DNA of 64,000 nucleotides, taken from the NCBI GenBank assembly GCA_964532595.1, contig CAZHIQ010000015.1:1-64000 (forward strand), given 5' to 3'. The notes under the pieces were generated by a model, which was not told the DNA's origin, searched no databases, and saw only the letters and a program-made list of their open reading frames with translations. This DNA comes from Chryseosolibacter sp964532595 (GTDB lineage: Bacteria; Bacteroidota; Bacteroidia; Cytophagales; Cyclobacteriaceae). How positions within the stretch are numbered: the stretch's first letter is position 1; each line of letters starts with the position of its first letter. The translations under genes and the position numbers were made by a program. Below, piece by piece: positions 45,225 through 52,546 of the stretch.

Positions 45225-46256
45225 ATGCGTTACGATAGACATCAATCACGACGAACCTTCATTAGCACATTGATTGCAGGAGCGTCAACTATGGGGACAT
45301 TCTTGAGTAGTCCATCCTTTGCATCCACTTCCTCATCTGGTGGAGAGAGGAAGTTCGTTCCTGTTATGTTGACGCCTTTTACTGACAAACTCGAAATTGA
45401 CTTTGACGGGCTTTCCCGCCTTATCGATTTCTATATCGCTCACGGGGCTAAGGGATTTTTCGCCAATTGCGCCAGCAGCGAGATGTATGCGCTTACAAAC
45501 GACGAGCGACTGGCCTTGGTATCGCACGTGGTTCAGCGAATAGGAGGTAGGTATCCCATTGTGGCGACGGGCTCATTCGGCGATACAATCGAGGAGAAGG
45601 CCGACTTCACGAAACGGATGTATGATACCGGAGTAGATGCCGTTGTTTTTATCACCAGTCACTTTGCGGCGCGTGAAGAGAGTGATGACGTCTTGAAGTC
45701 AAATTTCGAGAAGTATCTGCACGCTACGGCGCCGATTCCATTGGGGACATACGAGTGCCCCTCACCTTACAAGAGGCTTTTATCGCCCGAACTACTTCAG
45801 CACCTCGTGGCCACCGGACGTCTGATCTATCACAAGGATACTGCGCTGGATCAGGAGAAGGTGGGAGCAAAACTGGAGGCTATCCGCGGCAGTAGGCTCG
45901 AGTTCTACGATGCCCATACACCTAATACGTTGTATTCTCTTCGCAAGGGTGCGCGCGGAATGTCGTGCATTGCTGGAAATTTTTATCCCGAAATATTCGC
46001 CTGGATGTGTCGCCATTTCTCGGATGAAGGTCGGGTGCAGGATGCCGAATGGCTTCAAACTGAACTTACCCGGGCTGATCGGATTATCTCGGGCGGATAC
46101 TCACTCAGCGCCAAGTACTTTCTCAACAAACGAGGGTTGCGTCTGACGATTAACAGCCGGACAAAACGAATGCCGCTTACTTCCGAGCAATGTGCCGCCC
46201 TTGATCAATTGGCGGTGGATGTCTCAGGGTGGAGCGAGAGACTCGGAATTGGGTAA
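45225..46256 (+). CDS. Tat-exported dihydrodipicolinate synthase (DapA/NAL) family protein
   Basis: A 343-residue protein. The ATG at 45225 gives a twin-arginine signal (SRRTFIST, then a hydrophobic stretch to SFAST). The mature part is an (alpha/beta)8 aldolase of the DHDPS/N-acetylneuraminate lyase family. The Schiff-base Lys is visible in LIYHKDTA and the Tyr in GTYECPSPY. The usual GTTGE-type carboxylate loop is replaced by NCASSEMYAL. Classic DapA is cytoplasmic and shorter, so lysine synthesis is unlikely. An exported sugar-acid or sialic-acid aldolase role, or a periplasmic binding role, is possible. An in-frame extension upstream runs through the promoter-like region and is rejected. 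Confidence 0.82.
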   Translation: MRYDRHQSRRTFISTLIAGASTMGTFLSSPSFASTSSSGGERKFVPVMLTPFTDKLEIDFDGLSRLIDFYIAHGAKGFFANCASSEMYALTNDERLALVSHVVQRIGGRYPIVATGSFGDTIEEKADFTKRMYDTGVDAVVFITSHFAAREESDDVLKSNFEKYLHATAPIPLGTYECPSPYKRLLSPELLQHLVATGRLIYHKDTALDQEKVGAKLEAIRGSRLEFYDAHTPNTLYSLRKGARGMSCIAGNFYPEIFAWMCRHFSDEGRVQDAEWLQTELTRADRIISGGYSLSAKYFLNKRGLRLTINSRTKRMPLTSEQCAALDQLAVDVSGWSERLGIG

Positions 46257-46547
46257 CTAGTCCTCTCTGAATTTCAAGCCAGCATCGGCAAGCGCTTGTT
46301 TCAGAATGGGCATACTTGTTGGGCCCATTCCGTGCAAGTTCAGCACTTCTTCTTCTGAGAACCTGGCGAGTTCCTCCAGGGTGGATATTGAGGCGCTGGC
46401 TAAGGCCCGACGCGCCGGCGCCTTGAGCAAGGCAAGAAAACCCTCGGTAGGCTTTGCTTCGCTTTGGCAGACCGGACACGTCGGGCAGTCACTCGATTTG
46501 TAGTAGCGATGACCCTTACTACAGATACGAAGTTGCTTCTTTCTCAT
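46257..46547 (-). CDS. Small zinc-ribbon plus RNA polymerase alpha-CTD-like protein
   Basis: A 96-residue protein starting at the ATG at 46547 (MRKKQLRIC). The first 30 residues hold a compact Cys/His set (CSKGH and CPTCPVC) that looks like a zinc ribbon. The rest (about 38-90, LLKAPARRALASASI, LEELARFSEEEVLNLHGMGPTSMPILKQAL) matches the helix-hairpin-helix fold of the RNA polymerase alpha-subunit C-terminal domain. Homologues in Bacteroidota are annotated only by that similarity. It is the last gene after the SRPBCC gene, 5 bases downstream. It may bind DNA or polymerase; no function is known. Confidence 0.8.
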   Translation of the reverse strand: MRKKQLRICSKGHRYYKSSDCPTCPVCQSEAKPTEGFLALLKAPARRALASASISTLEELARFSEEEVLNLHGMGPTSMPILKQALADAGLKFRED

Positions 46548-46552
46548 TGCGC

Positions 46553-46978
46553 TCACAATGATTCCGCGTATTTCTTGAAGTTGTTGAGGATGGATTGCCA
46601 TCCATCGCGTTGCATTTCGATGGGGTTCATTTCTTCGGCTTCGAAGCGTTGAACGATATGTGTGGTGTCACCGTTGGAGTCAAAGCGAACGTCGACGGTG
46701 CGTCCGTCATCAAGGGTATAAGCAATGTGGCGGAGTTCGTCTACGGCTGTGTATTGGCCGGAAAAGTCGAATTGTACACTTCCGTCGCGCGCTGCCATCG
46801 TGGTCTTGAATCGTCCCGAAGGACGCAGGTCATTTTCCGCATAGGGTGCATGCCAGTCGTCGGAGGCGCTGCACCATTGGGTGATGTGTTTAGGTTCGAT
46901 CCACGCGCTCCAGACTGTTTCTGCGGGGGCTTTTACTGAGGCTTCGATGGTAATACTCTCTCTTTTTGAAGTTTCCAT
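46553..46978 (-). CDS. SRPBCC family (AHSA1-like) protein
   Basis: A 141-residue soluble protein of the SRPBCC/START-like superfamily, AHSA1 branch. Family features are APAETVWSAWIEPKHITQW near the N-terminus and the C-terminal EEMNPIEMQRDGWQSILNNFKKY. These proteins have a deep hydrophobic pocket and are often linked with one-component ArsR regulators, but no ArsR gene is present here. The ATG at 46978 is chosen; the in-frame extension overlaps the DoxX-like gene. It lies 56 bases after that gene and 5 bases before the alpha-CTD-like gene. Confidence 0.88.
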   Translation of the reverse strand: METSKRESITIEASVKAPAETVWSAWIEPKHITQWCSASDDWHAPYAENDLRPSGRFKTTMAARDGSVQFDFSGQYTAVDELRHIAYTLDDGRTVDVRFDSNGDTTHIVQRFEAEEMNPIEMQRDGWQSILNNFKKYAESL

Positions 46979-47034
46979 GGGTTGTCTTTTAGTGTTGTAT
47001 AAAGATAAAGTTCTTTTGTTGCGAAGGTTGCGCA

Positions 47035-47430
47035 TTACGTTGTAATGAGCGGAAATACCTGCCGGATGTTCTTCCGGCGAAGCCACAATCCGCCCCACAT
47101 TAGAATTGCGAGATAGACAGGAAAAAGCGTGTGGGAGAACAGCGGGTTGTCAAGTCTGACGTGGGTCGCGATTGCGCCGCCGAAGTATCCGGTAAGCAGG
47201 ACAGCTCCCAGAACGCTGGTACGCGGAATGGCGTAGAGGGCGGTGGGGATGAGAGCCAGGACTCCCAGCAACACCAGGTGTTGTTCGCCATAGCCCAGCT
47301 CGACCGTTGCGTCGATAGCTTCCTGTGTTTTAAAGAACTTGAATACGGCATCCATTAGCATGAAGAGGATAGCCAGTCCGCTGAAGATCCTACCGATCCA
47401 GCGCGCAGGTTTTGTGATTTCTTGTTGCAT
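47035..47430 (-). CDS. DoxX-like membrane protein
   Basis: A 131-residue protein with four hydrophobic helices (about 13-30, 48-66, 71-88 and 99-116), the layout of the DoxX-like family. The loop AIPRTSVLGAVLLTGYFGGAIATHVR is characteristic. It is the first gene of a three-gene minus-strand operon with SRPBCC and alpha-CTD-like genes. DoxX-like proteins are found next to SRPBCC proteins in many Bacteroidota; their biochemical role is not settled. Confidence 0.85.
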   Translation of the reverse strand: MQQEITKPARWIGRIFSGLAILFMLMDAVFKFFKTQEAIDATVELGYGEQHLVLLGVLALIPTALYAIPRTSVLGAVLLTGYFGGAIATHVRLDNPLFSHTLFPVYLAILMWGGLWLRRKNIRQVFPLITT

Positions 47431-47444
47431 TTCCTTGGTTTTTG

Positions 47445-47461
47445 TGAACAGTTCAAAGGTA
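47445..47461 (-). promoter_or_regulatory. -7 box and overlapping palindrome upstream of the DoxX-SRPBCC operon
   Basis: On the minus strand TACCTTTG (47461-47454) fits TAnnTTTG exactly. The palindrome TGAACAGTTCA (47445-47455) overlaps its end near the expected transcription start, where a repressor would act. No TTTG at -33 is seen. Confidence 0.42.
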
Positions 47462-47535
47462 GGGCTTTGGCGACTACGGGACCGTTTCTGACTGCGCCAA
47501 CCTGACGGGCGAAATGCGACATTTTTATCGGGCGA

Positions 47536-47577
47536 GATAAAAAGCAGAAGGGCCTCGTCGAATGAGGCCCTCCTGCT
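47536..47577 (-). terminator. Intrinsic terminator of the NEW3-ABC operon
   Basis: A long stem of AGCAG, one mismatch, AGGGCCTC (47543-47556) pairs with GAGGCCCT and CTGCT (47564-47577). On the minus strand it is followed by TTTTTATC. It ends the transcript 24 bases after the permease gene. Confidence 0.85.
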
Positions 47578-47600
47578 ATGTCACCCGGGTCTATGCCAGC

Positions 47601-48632
47601 CTACCGTGGCCGTATTTCCTTACGCATGAAGGAGACGTAAGCCAGAGCAAAACACACAAGAGTGGCTGCGATCAGACCGGTAACCTGAGGCCACACGAGC
47701 AGAAGGCTTTGCCCCAGTGGAAGAGGGCTGGGGATGGTTCCTACCATTTGAGTCATAGTAAGGGGGCCGAGGCTACGTACCGAGGGCATGAGCAGTGTTG
47801 TCGTAGCATCGCTGAAGAGCTGACTGGGGACTATACCGAGAAGTGTCTGGATGAACTGTTGGAATTGAAGGACTTCTTCAGGCCGGGCCATTGGCGATGG
47901 TGCTGACACGCGAGCGACTACGTTGACAAGCAACTGATAGAAAATGGTAAAGAACAGCCACACCGATATTCCCGAGAGCGCTGCTGTTGCCGGCTGCCTG
48001 AATCGTACGGAAAACAGAATCGAGAGGTTAAGCCAGAACGCAACGTAAACGATGCTCACACCGACGAAGCAAAGGATACGCATAAATTCTTCGACGGTAG
48101 GAAGAATACCAATGCGTATCAACCCGATTCCCATTACCATCAGGCTAAGCGCCAGGAACATGACGCTGACGACAATGAGCGCCGCGAGCGCTTTCGCATT
48201 GATAATATAATCCCGGTGTACGGGCTGCGCCATCAGGCGACTGAGGGTTCCGCGGTTCTGCTCGGAGTTGATCGCGTCGAACCCTAGCGCTATCCCTAAC
48301 AGTGGACCGAGAAAGCTGATGAATACGGTGAAGGAGGGTAGTGTTCCATCGGTCATTGTGAAAAGTTTCAGGAAAAGGAACGCGCCTTCCGCTTCATCCT
48401 TACTTCCGCCGGCAGTCATATTTGTCACGGCCGTGTATAATGATCCAAGACAAGTCAGGCCGAGCAGGGCGATCATGACATTAAAACGCCAGCTCCGCAC
48501 GTGGTCGGCTATTTCTTTGTTGACAATGGCAAAGAACGGACTTTGAGTCATAAGCCGGGGCTTGCGTTCTTTGGCTGTTGAGGCCACGCGCTCCCTGGTG
48601 CGTGGCTGCTCCACGAGAAGTTCTTCATGCAT
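47601..48632 (-). CDS. ABC-2 type transporter permease
   Basis: A 343-residue inner-membrane protein with about six hydrophobic helices. The first (near residue 55, FNVMIALLGLTCLGS) is followed by a periplasmic loop, and the block EQNRGTLSRLMAQPVHRDYIINAKALAAL is typical of ABC-2 permeases of the NatB/Ccm type. I chose the ATG at 48632, which overlaps the ATPase stop by 8 bases and has GAAAG just ahead. ATG at 48674 or 48665 would extend it by 14 or 11 residues. With the ATPase and the NEW3 protein it should form one export complex. Confidence 0.86.
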   Translation of the reverse strand: MHEELLVEQPRTRERVASTAKERKPRLMTQSPFFAIVNKEIADHVRSWRFNVMIALLGLTCLGSLYTAVTNMTAGGSKDEAEGAFLFLKLFTMTDGTLPSFTVFISFLGPLLGIALGFDAINSEQNRGTLSRLMAQPVHRDYIINAKALAALIVVSVMFLALSLMVMGIGLIRIGILPTVEEFMRILCFVGVSIVYVAFWLNLSILFSVRFRQPATAALSGISVWLFFTIFYQLLVNVVARVSAPSPMARPEEVLQFQQFIQTLLGIVPSQLFSDATTTLLMPSVRSLGPLTMTQMVGTIPSPLPLGQSLLLVWPQVTGLIAATLVCFALAYVSFMRKEIRPR

Positions 48633-49581
48633 AGCTTTCAACTTTTTCTCTAAAGTAGTGGTCATAGATATCATCCAGACCGTACTCCTTTTTCAGAAGG
48701 TAAGTCAAGTCGGCACCGCTCTCTACAATGGCGCGGGCTATCTCAGCGGAAGCATCCCGTGCGCTACCAACATCGAGCTTATTTCCGTCAGCGGTTACGC
48801 GCAGTACCCCGTCGATTTGATAGAGGGAGTTTACCAGCTTATCAGCGGTGTCCCTTGAGCTTACTCGGGCTTCTATTACAAAGGGTTCGTTGGAGAACAG
48901 AGTTTGCGAAAGAGTCTCAATATTGCCGTGAGCGAGCAGTTTCCCACTGACGAAGAGGCCCACACGGTCGCATATTTCCTGAACCTGGTGAAGATGATGT
49001 GAAGAGAGCAACACCGTCAACCCTTCTTCCCGGCTGAGGGAATGGATCAATTTCAAGAGGTCCTGTACCCCTCGCGGGTCGATACCCAGCGTCGGCTCAT
49101 CGAGTATGATCACTTCCGGATCTTTAATAAGGACGTCGGCAAGCCCAAGCCGTTGGCGCATACCTCTGGAGTATTTACCGGCTTTCTTAGTTGCCGCTTC
49201 CCATAACCCAACGCGTTTCAGGACCCCTTCAGCTTTGAGTCGCGCCTCCTCGCGTGAGAAGCCGTTAAGACAAGCGGTGTAGACCAGATTTTCGAGTCCC
49301 GTGTAATCCTCATAGAATCCCACGTCTTCCGGTAAATAGCCAGTCCGTTGCTTAACGGCAATAGGTTCACGCGTAGAGTTGAATCCGCATACGCTTACCC
49401 TTCCCGATGTGGGTTCCGTGAGCCCAAGCATCATCAGGATGGTGGTTGACTTACCAGCGCCGTTTGGGCCAAGAAGTCCGAAAATCTCGCCACGGTTGAT
49501 AGTCAGGTTGAGATTGTCGACCGCTGTATAGCCGGGATAGCGCTTGGTCAGGTTAACTAACTCAATAATAGGATCGCTCAC
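48625..49581 (-). CDS. ABC transporter ATP-binding protein
   Basis: A 318-residue ATPase of the ABC-2 export type. Walker A is GPNGAGKST near residue 40, the signature is the YSRGMRQRLGL stretch, Walker B is VIILDEPTLGID, and the H-loop is SSHHLHQ. The C-terminal 90 residues form the accessory domain common in drug or polysaccharide exporters of this group. It starts 3 bases after the NEW3 gene ends and overlaps the permease. Confidence 0.92.
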   Translation of the reverse strand: MSDPIIELVNLTKRYPGYTAVDNLNLTINRGEIFGLLGPNGAGKSTTILMMLGLTEPTSGRVSVCGFNSTREPIAVKQRTGYLPEDVGFYEDYTGLENLVYTACLNGFSREEARLKAEGVLKRVGLWEAATKKAGKYSRGMRQRLGLADVLIKDPEVIILDEPTLGIDPRGVQDLLKLIHSLSREEGLTVLLSSHHLHQVQEICDRVGLFVSGKLLAHGNIETLSQTLFSNEPFVIEARVSSRDTADKLVNSLYQIDGVLRVTADGNKLDVGSARDASAEIARAIVESGADLTYLLKKEYGLDDIYDHYFREKVESYA

Positions 49582-49584
49582 GAC

Positions 49585-50733
49585 TCACCTCCTTCCGTAT
49601 CTGCGGAACAGATAGAACACCCCGGAGGTAGCCCCTCCGATAATCATGACCCCAATCCAACCGTAGATCATGGGCGTCTTGACCGATACGCGGAAGCTGG
49701 CTTTTGAAGAAGTTTCGGGCACGCGGGCTTCCAGTGTAGTTACGTAATCGCCGGCGATTGCTTCTTTATACGCTTTGATCGTTGCGAAAACTTCGGCTGA
49801 TTCACCCGGGGCGATAGATTCGATTTCCTTCGGTTCAAATACAACATCCCAGTTGACGGGGGCCGAGTAGCTCATCTTAACGTTGCGCAAATCGGCCGAG
49901 CCGGTATTCTTTACCAACAGCGGTACGCGCCGCTCATCGCCTGCCGTGATCTTTGTGCTTAATAGACCAGTAGGCGTTGTCAGTTCAAGGCTGTAAGATC
50001 CGGTGATCACTACTTCGAGTTCCTGGGTGGCCGAAGTTCCGCTGCTGGTTGCCGTTACCGGGATTTTATATGAACCGGCTGCGATAGCTTCAGGAGCCTT
50101 TACCTCGATGGAGACGTTCTCCGACTGATTGGGCTCAATCTGTACGGAAGACACCTGCTTTCCACCGGTGCGGAAAGTAACCATCCAACCGCGGGGCGCC
50201 GTGGTCCGCAAGGAGTAAAGTTGTTTCTCTCCTGTGCGGTTTTTCAGTTCCCCGTTGAACGTGAAGTTCGAGGTTGCGTTTCCTTCGAGGTTCGCCTGTT
50301 TGACCACGAATTCGGTTTTGAAGGTCCCTTCTTCACTTACGGTAACCGTGAGAGGTAGCGAGGCAAGGGAGGGAGCCAATACGTTGAACCGATAGGTTCC
50401 CTTCTTGATTTTGAGAGGTACTTCTACGCGAAGGGTGAAGTCTTTCTTTTCGTCGGGTAAAACCGCAAGCTCACTGACGGACCATCCTCCGGATTTGAGA
50501 CTGTACTCCCAGTCTTTCGGAAGTCCGGAAACGCGCAGATCTACCTTTTGGGTAGTCGACGTATTGTTGATTACCTCGATTTTGTAGTCGATCGACTGAC
50601 CCGGTGGAACAGCGATCTTTGTGTAGGGTGTGTAAAGAACAACGCCGGGGTCATTTGCTGTAGCCGGCGTAAAAATGAGTACTATCCCCACCAGGGATAA
50701 TAGCATCCGATAAAGCACAGTACACATAGACAT
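49585..50733 (-). CDS. NEW3-domain membrane-anchored protein
   Basis: A 382-residue protein with a signal peptide (cleavage near TPATAN), three to four immunoglobulin-like NEW3 (alpha-galactosidase-associated) domains between about 30 and 350, and a single C-terminal helix (GWIGVMIIGGATSGVFYLF) with a basic end. The domain repeats show the common PGxSxxxxxxVxNxxxxxxxVxL pattern (PPGQSIDYKIEVINN; PNQSENVSIEVKA; APGESAEVFATIKA). The protein is anchored in the inner membrane with the bulk in the periplasm. As first gene of an operon with an ABC-2 ATPase and permease it may be the substrate-recognition or adaptor part of the exporter. That is inference. Confidence 0.85.
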   Translation of the reverse strand: MSMCTVLYRMLLSLVGIVLIFTPATANDPGVVLYTPYTKIAVPPGQSIDYKIEVINNTSTTQKVDLRVSGLPKDWEYSLKSGGWSVSELAVLPDEKKDFTLRVEVPLKIKKGTYRFNVLAPSLASLPLTVTVSEEGTFKTEFVVKQANLEGNATSNFTFNGELKNRTGEKQLYSLRTTAPRGWMVTFRTGGKQVSSVQIEPNQSENVSIEVKAPEAIAAGSYKIPVTATSSGTSATQELEVVITGSYSLELTTPTGLLSTKITAGDERRVPLLVKNTGSADLRNVKMSYSAPVNWDVVFEPKEIESIAPGESAEVFATIKAYKEAIAGDYVTTLEARVPETSSKASFRVSVKTPMIYGWIGVMIIGGATSGVFYLFRRYGRR

Positions 50734-50777
50734 ATAAAATTAGAAGACATAATTTCGTATGACTGATTGTACAAACT

Positions 50778-50808
50778 CAAAAATAAGAACGGCGGAAAAA
50801 AAGGCAAA
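50778..50808 (-). promoter_or_regulatory. Promoter of the NEW3-ABC operon
   Basis: On the minus strand TTTG (50808-50805), a 19-base spacer and TATTTTTG (50785-50778) match the Bacteroidota consensus TTTG-N17-23-TAnnTTTG exactly. Transcription would start near 50771, leaving a leader of about 38 bases. Confidence 0.7.
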
Positions 50809-50813
50809 TCCTG

Positions 50814-50828
50814 ATCGGTTAAACCGAT
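50814..50828. promoter_or_regulatory. Palindromic operator candidate adjoining the NEW3-ABC promoter
   Basis: ATCGGTTAAACCGAT is a perfect 15-base palindrome with a single central base. It lies five bases upstream of the -33 box, the usual place for an activator. No regulator gene adjoins it. Confidence 0.5.
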
Positions 50829-50853
50829 ACCGGAGAAAAAAGTTTCAGGTAGA

Positions 50854-50869
50854 ACTAACCCGGGTTAGT
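50854..50869. other. Perfect 16-base palindrome at the end of the DUF983 gene
   Basis: ACTAACCCGGGTTAGT overlaps the DUF983 stop codon. A T-run follows it on the plus strand but there is no plus-strand gene there, and no T-run follows directly on the minus strand. It could be a weak terminator for the DUF983 transcript or a protein-binding site. Confidence 0.45.
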
Positions 50870-51257
50870 CTTTTTTAGGGATGTCCTGACAGGCTCCTTC
50901 ATAACGGACAAACAAATGGATCCACAGGGCCTTCGATAGTCGGAGGGTGAAGGGCAGGAGTCCGACCACAACGACGACGAAGGCGACAACCATCCATCCC
51001 ACGGTTATCTGTTCACCGGCGTAAAAGAGCGTGAGCCCAAAAATCAAAAGCAGCACTCCATTGATCGCATAACTGAAGTAGGCCGATCCCAGAAAAAATC
51101 CCGGCTCGAGAAGAAACGGCTGCCCGCAACACGGACAATTGCGATGAGTCGTCAGAAACCTCGTACTATATGTTGCATAGGGGTACAAGCGACCCTCCCT
51201 GCAGCGGGGACATCGCATAGAAAATATCGACTGCGCTAATGACGGCCTCATGTGCAT
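50865..51257 (-). CDS. DUF983 family membrane protein
   Basis: A 130-residue protein with a Cys-rich N-terminal zinc-ribbon-like part (CPRCREGRLYPY and CPCCGQPF) and two hydrophobic helices (about 59-77 and 84-104), the layout of DUF983. The family is common in Bacteroidota and Alphaproteobacteria, of unknown function. It lies 41 bases after another small membrane-protein gene and is probably co-transcribed with it. Confidence 0.87.
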   Translation of the reverse strand: MHMRPSLAQSIFSMRCPRCREGRLYPYATYSTRFLTTHRNCPCCGQPFLLEPGFFLGSAYFSYAINGVLLLIFGLTLFYAGEQITVGWMVVAFVVVVVGLLPFTLRLSKALWIHLFVRYEGACQDIPKKD

Positions 51258-51298
51258 AGAATATGATTTGATGCACGGCTACCAAAAAGGTGCCTGCC

Positions 51299-51628
51299 TC
51301 AGATCCGTCGGGCGAGGAGTAAGCGGTCTAAGAGCAGGAGCATTAGCAGAAAGATGAACGTGTTGTTACCGAAAAATACCGCAATAACCAGAACGACCAT
51401 GAGTGCCTCGACGATGAGCTTTACAGTACCTGCTGACCAGCGAGTGTGATACCCCTGGCGAATGGAGCGGATAATACCGAACAGGCCGTAGAGAAAGAAT
51501 CCGATAAGCCAGATAAAGATACTTCCGGTGAGACCGGCCATCTCAAGGAGAAGGCCGCCGATAATAAGCACATGCGGAATCCATTCGGTTATGCTTCCAA
51601 AGGAATGCGACTTAGTTTGTCCAGACAT
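51299..51628 (-). CDS. Hypothetical membrane protein
   Basis: A 109-residue protein with three to four hydrophobic helices (about 16-35, 36-52, 70-85 and 86-104). I do not recognise a family. The N-terminal 14 residues are polar. It sits upstream of the DUF983 gene on the same strand and divergent from the EVE gene. The good ATG start, the hydrophobic pattern and the position in a same-strand pair support it as real. Confidence 0.65.
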   Translation of the reverse strand: MSGQTKSHSFGSITEWIPHVLIIGGLLLEMAGLTGSIFIWLIGFFLYGLFGIIRSIRQGYHTRWSAGTVKLIVEALMVVLVIAVFFGNNTFIFLLMLLLLDRLLLARRI

Positions 51629-51697
51629 GATGTAAAGATACTGATTGCGGGGAAAAGCGACCGAAACAGCACGAATACATATGAAACCGGTTATTGC

Positions 51698-51705
51698 TAT
51701 CTTTG
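51698..51705 (+). promoter_or_regulatory. -7 box for the EVE-domain gene
   Basis: TATCTTTG matches TAnnTTTG exactly and lies 23 bases before the ATG at 51729. A -33 TTTG is not evident. Confidence 0.45.
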
Positions 51706-51728
51706 CCGATCATATTGAAAGACGTATA

Positions 51729-52142
51729 ATGAACTACTGGCTTGTTAAATCCGAACCGTTCAAGTACAGTTGGGATCAATTTGTGAAGGATAAGAAAACC
51801 TTCTGGGATGGTGTCCGCAATTACACGGCGAGGAACAATCTGAAAGCGATGAAGAAGGGCGACCTGGCATTTTTCTACCATAGCAATGAAGGATTGGCTA
51901 TCGTTGGAATTGCCGAGGTGGTAAAGGAAGCCTATCAGGACCCGACAACGCTTGATCCGGCATGGGTGGCTGTTGATCTAAAGCCGGTTAAGGCTTTTCC
52001 ACGACCTGTGACGCTCGCGGAGATCAAAGCGGAGAAGTCGCTGCAGGACATGGATCTGGTAAGGCTATCACGGTTGTCGGTGGGAACAGTCACGGAGAAA
52101 GAATTCAGGAAAATTCTCAAGATGGCTGGGATAGAGCTTTGA
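51729..52142 (+). CDS. EVE domain-containing protein (THYN1-like)
   Basis: A 137-residue protein that is almost entirely one EVE domain, of the PUA-like fold. The start NYWLVKSEPFKYSWDQ and the aromatic-cage stretch WDGVRNYTARNNLKAMKKGD are typical of the thymocyte nuclear protein 1 group. EVE proteins bind modified bases, notably modified cytosines in DNA, and some may act on RNA. I start at the ATG at 51729; the in-frame extension covers the promoter-like box. No restriction or modification gene lies nearby, so the ligand is unknown. Confidence 0.9.
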   Translation: MNYWLVKSEPFKYSWDQFVKDKKTFWDGVRNYTARNNLKAMKKGDLAFFYHSNEGLAIVGIAEVVKEAYQDPTTLDPAWVAVDLKPVKAFPRPVTLAEIKAEKSLQDMDLVRLSRLSVGTVTEKEFRKILKMAGIEL

Positions 52143-52161
52143 TCAATAGAAGTGGCACAAA

Positions 52162-52169
52162 AATTATAG
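52162..52169 (+). promoter_or_regulatory. Shared upstream element of YtxH genes, copy 1
   Basis: AATTATAG lies 35 bases before the first YtxH gene. The same eight bases occur at 55605-55612 before the second YtxH gene. The overlapping TATAGTTG is one mismatch from the TAnnTTTG box. Confidence 0.35.
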
Positions 52170-52204
52170 TTGTTTGAGACAAGGTCATCATTAATCACAA
52201 GGAT

Positions 52205-52477
52205 ATGTCAAAAGGCAATATGATTTTACTGGGAGCTGTTGGCGGTGCGATTCTCGGAGCTCTTTTAGCGAACTATCTCATGACGGAGCGCGGACGACAA
52301 CTGCTGGATTCGGCCCGGCATTCTCTTAACGATCTTTCGGGTCAAGCTTCTCATTTCGTCAAGAATAACCTTTCGGAGATTATCCGGGAGACAACCGCCA
52401 GTCTCGGCCCGGTAGTCAAGGAAAAGTTTGCTCAGCAGGTTTCGAAGACCGGAGACCAGACGCCGTCGCAGCACTGA
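52205..52477 (+). CDS. YtxH domain-containing protein (copy 1)
   Basis: A 90-residue protein with one Gly/Ala-rich N-terminal membrane segment (about 6-24, ILLGAVGGAILGALLANY), the TERGRQL motif and an amphipathic helical tail. This is the YtxH-like layout, linked in other bacteria to general stress responses. It is clearly paralogous to the gene at 55656. It has its own terminator and lies between the EVE gene and the convergent histidine kinase. Confidence 0.85.
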   Translation: MSKGNMILLGAVGGAILGALLANYLMTERGRQLLDSARHSLNDLSGQASHFVKNNLSEIIRETTASLGPVVKEKFAQQVSKTGDQTPSQH

Positions 52478-52498
52478 TTCAACGACGTTATCATTCTT

Positions 52499-52521
52499 AA
52501 GGGGCCAGACGCCCCTTTTTT
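52499..52521 (+). terminator. Intrinsic terminator after YtxH copy 1
   Basis: AAGGGGC (52499-52505) pairs with GCCCCTT (52511-52517) around a five-base loop, followed by a T-run. The next gene, on the minus strand, ends at 52547. Confidence 0.82.
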
Positions 52522-52546
52522 CGTGGTCGATCGAGTGAGGTCGAAG

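Noticed and set aside
45225..46256. Lysine-biosynthesis dapA
   Set aside because: The twin-arginine signal and altered substrate loop do not fit biosynthetic DapA, and no lysine genes are nearby.
51729..52142. A defence-island role for the EVE protein
   Set aside because: No restriction, methylase, toxin or phage gene is nearby, and the protein is of the common stand-alone THYN1-like type.
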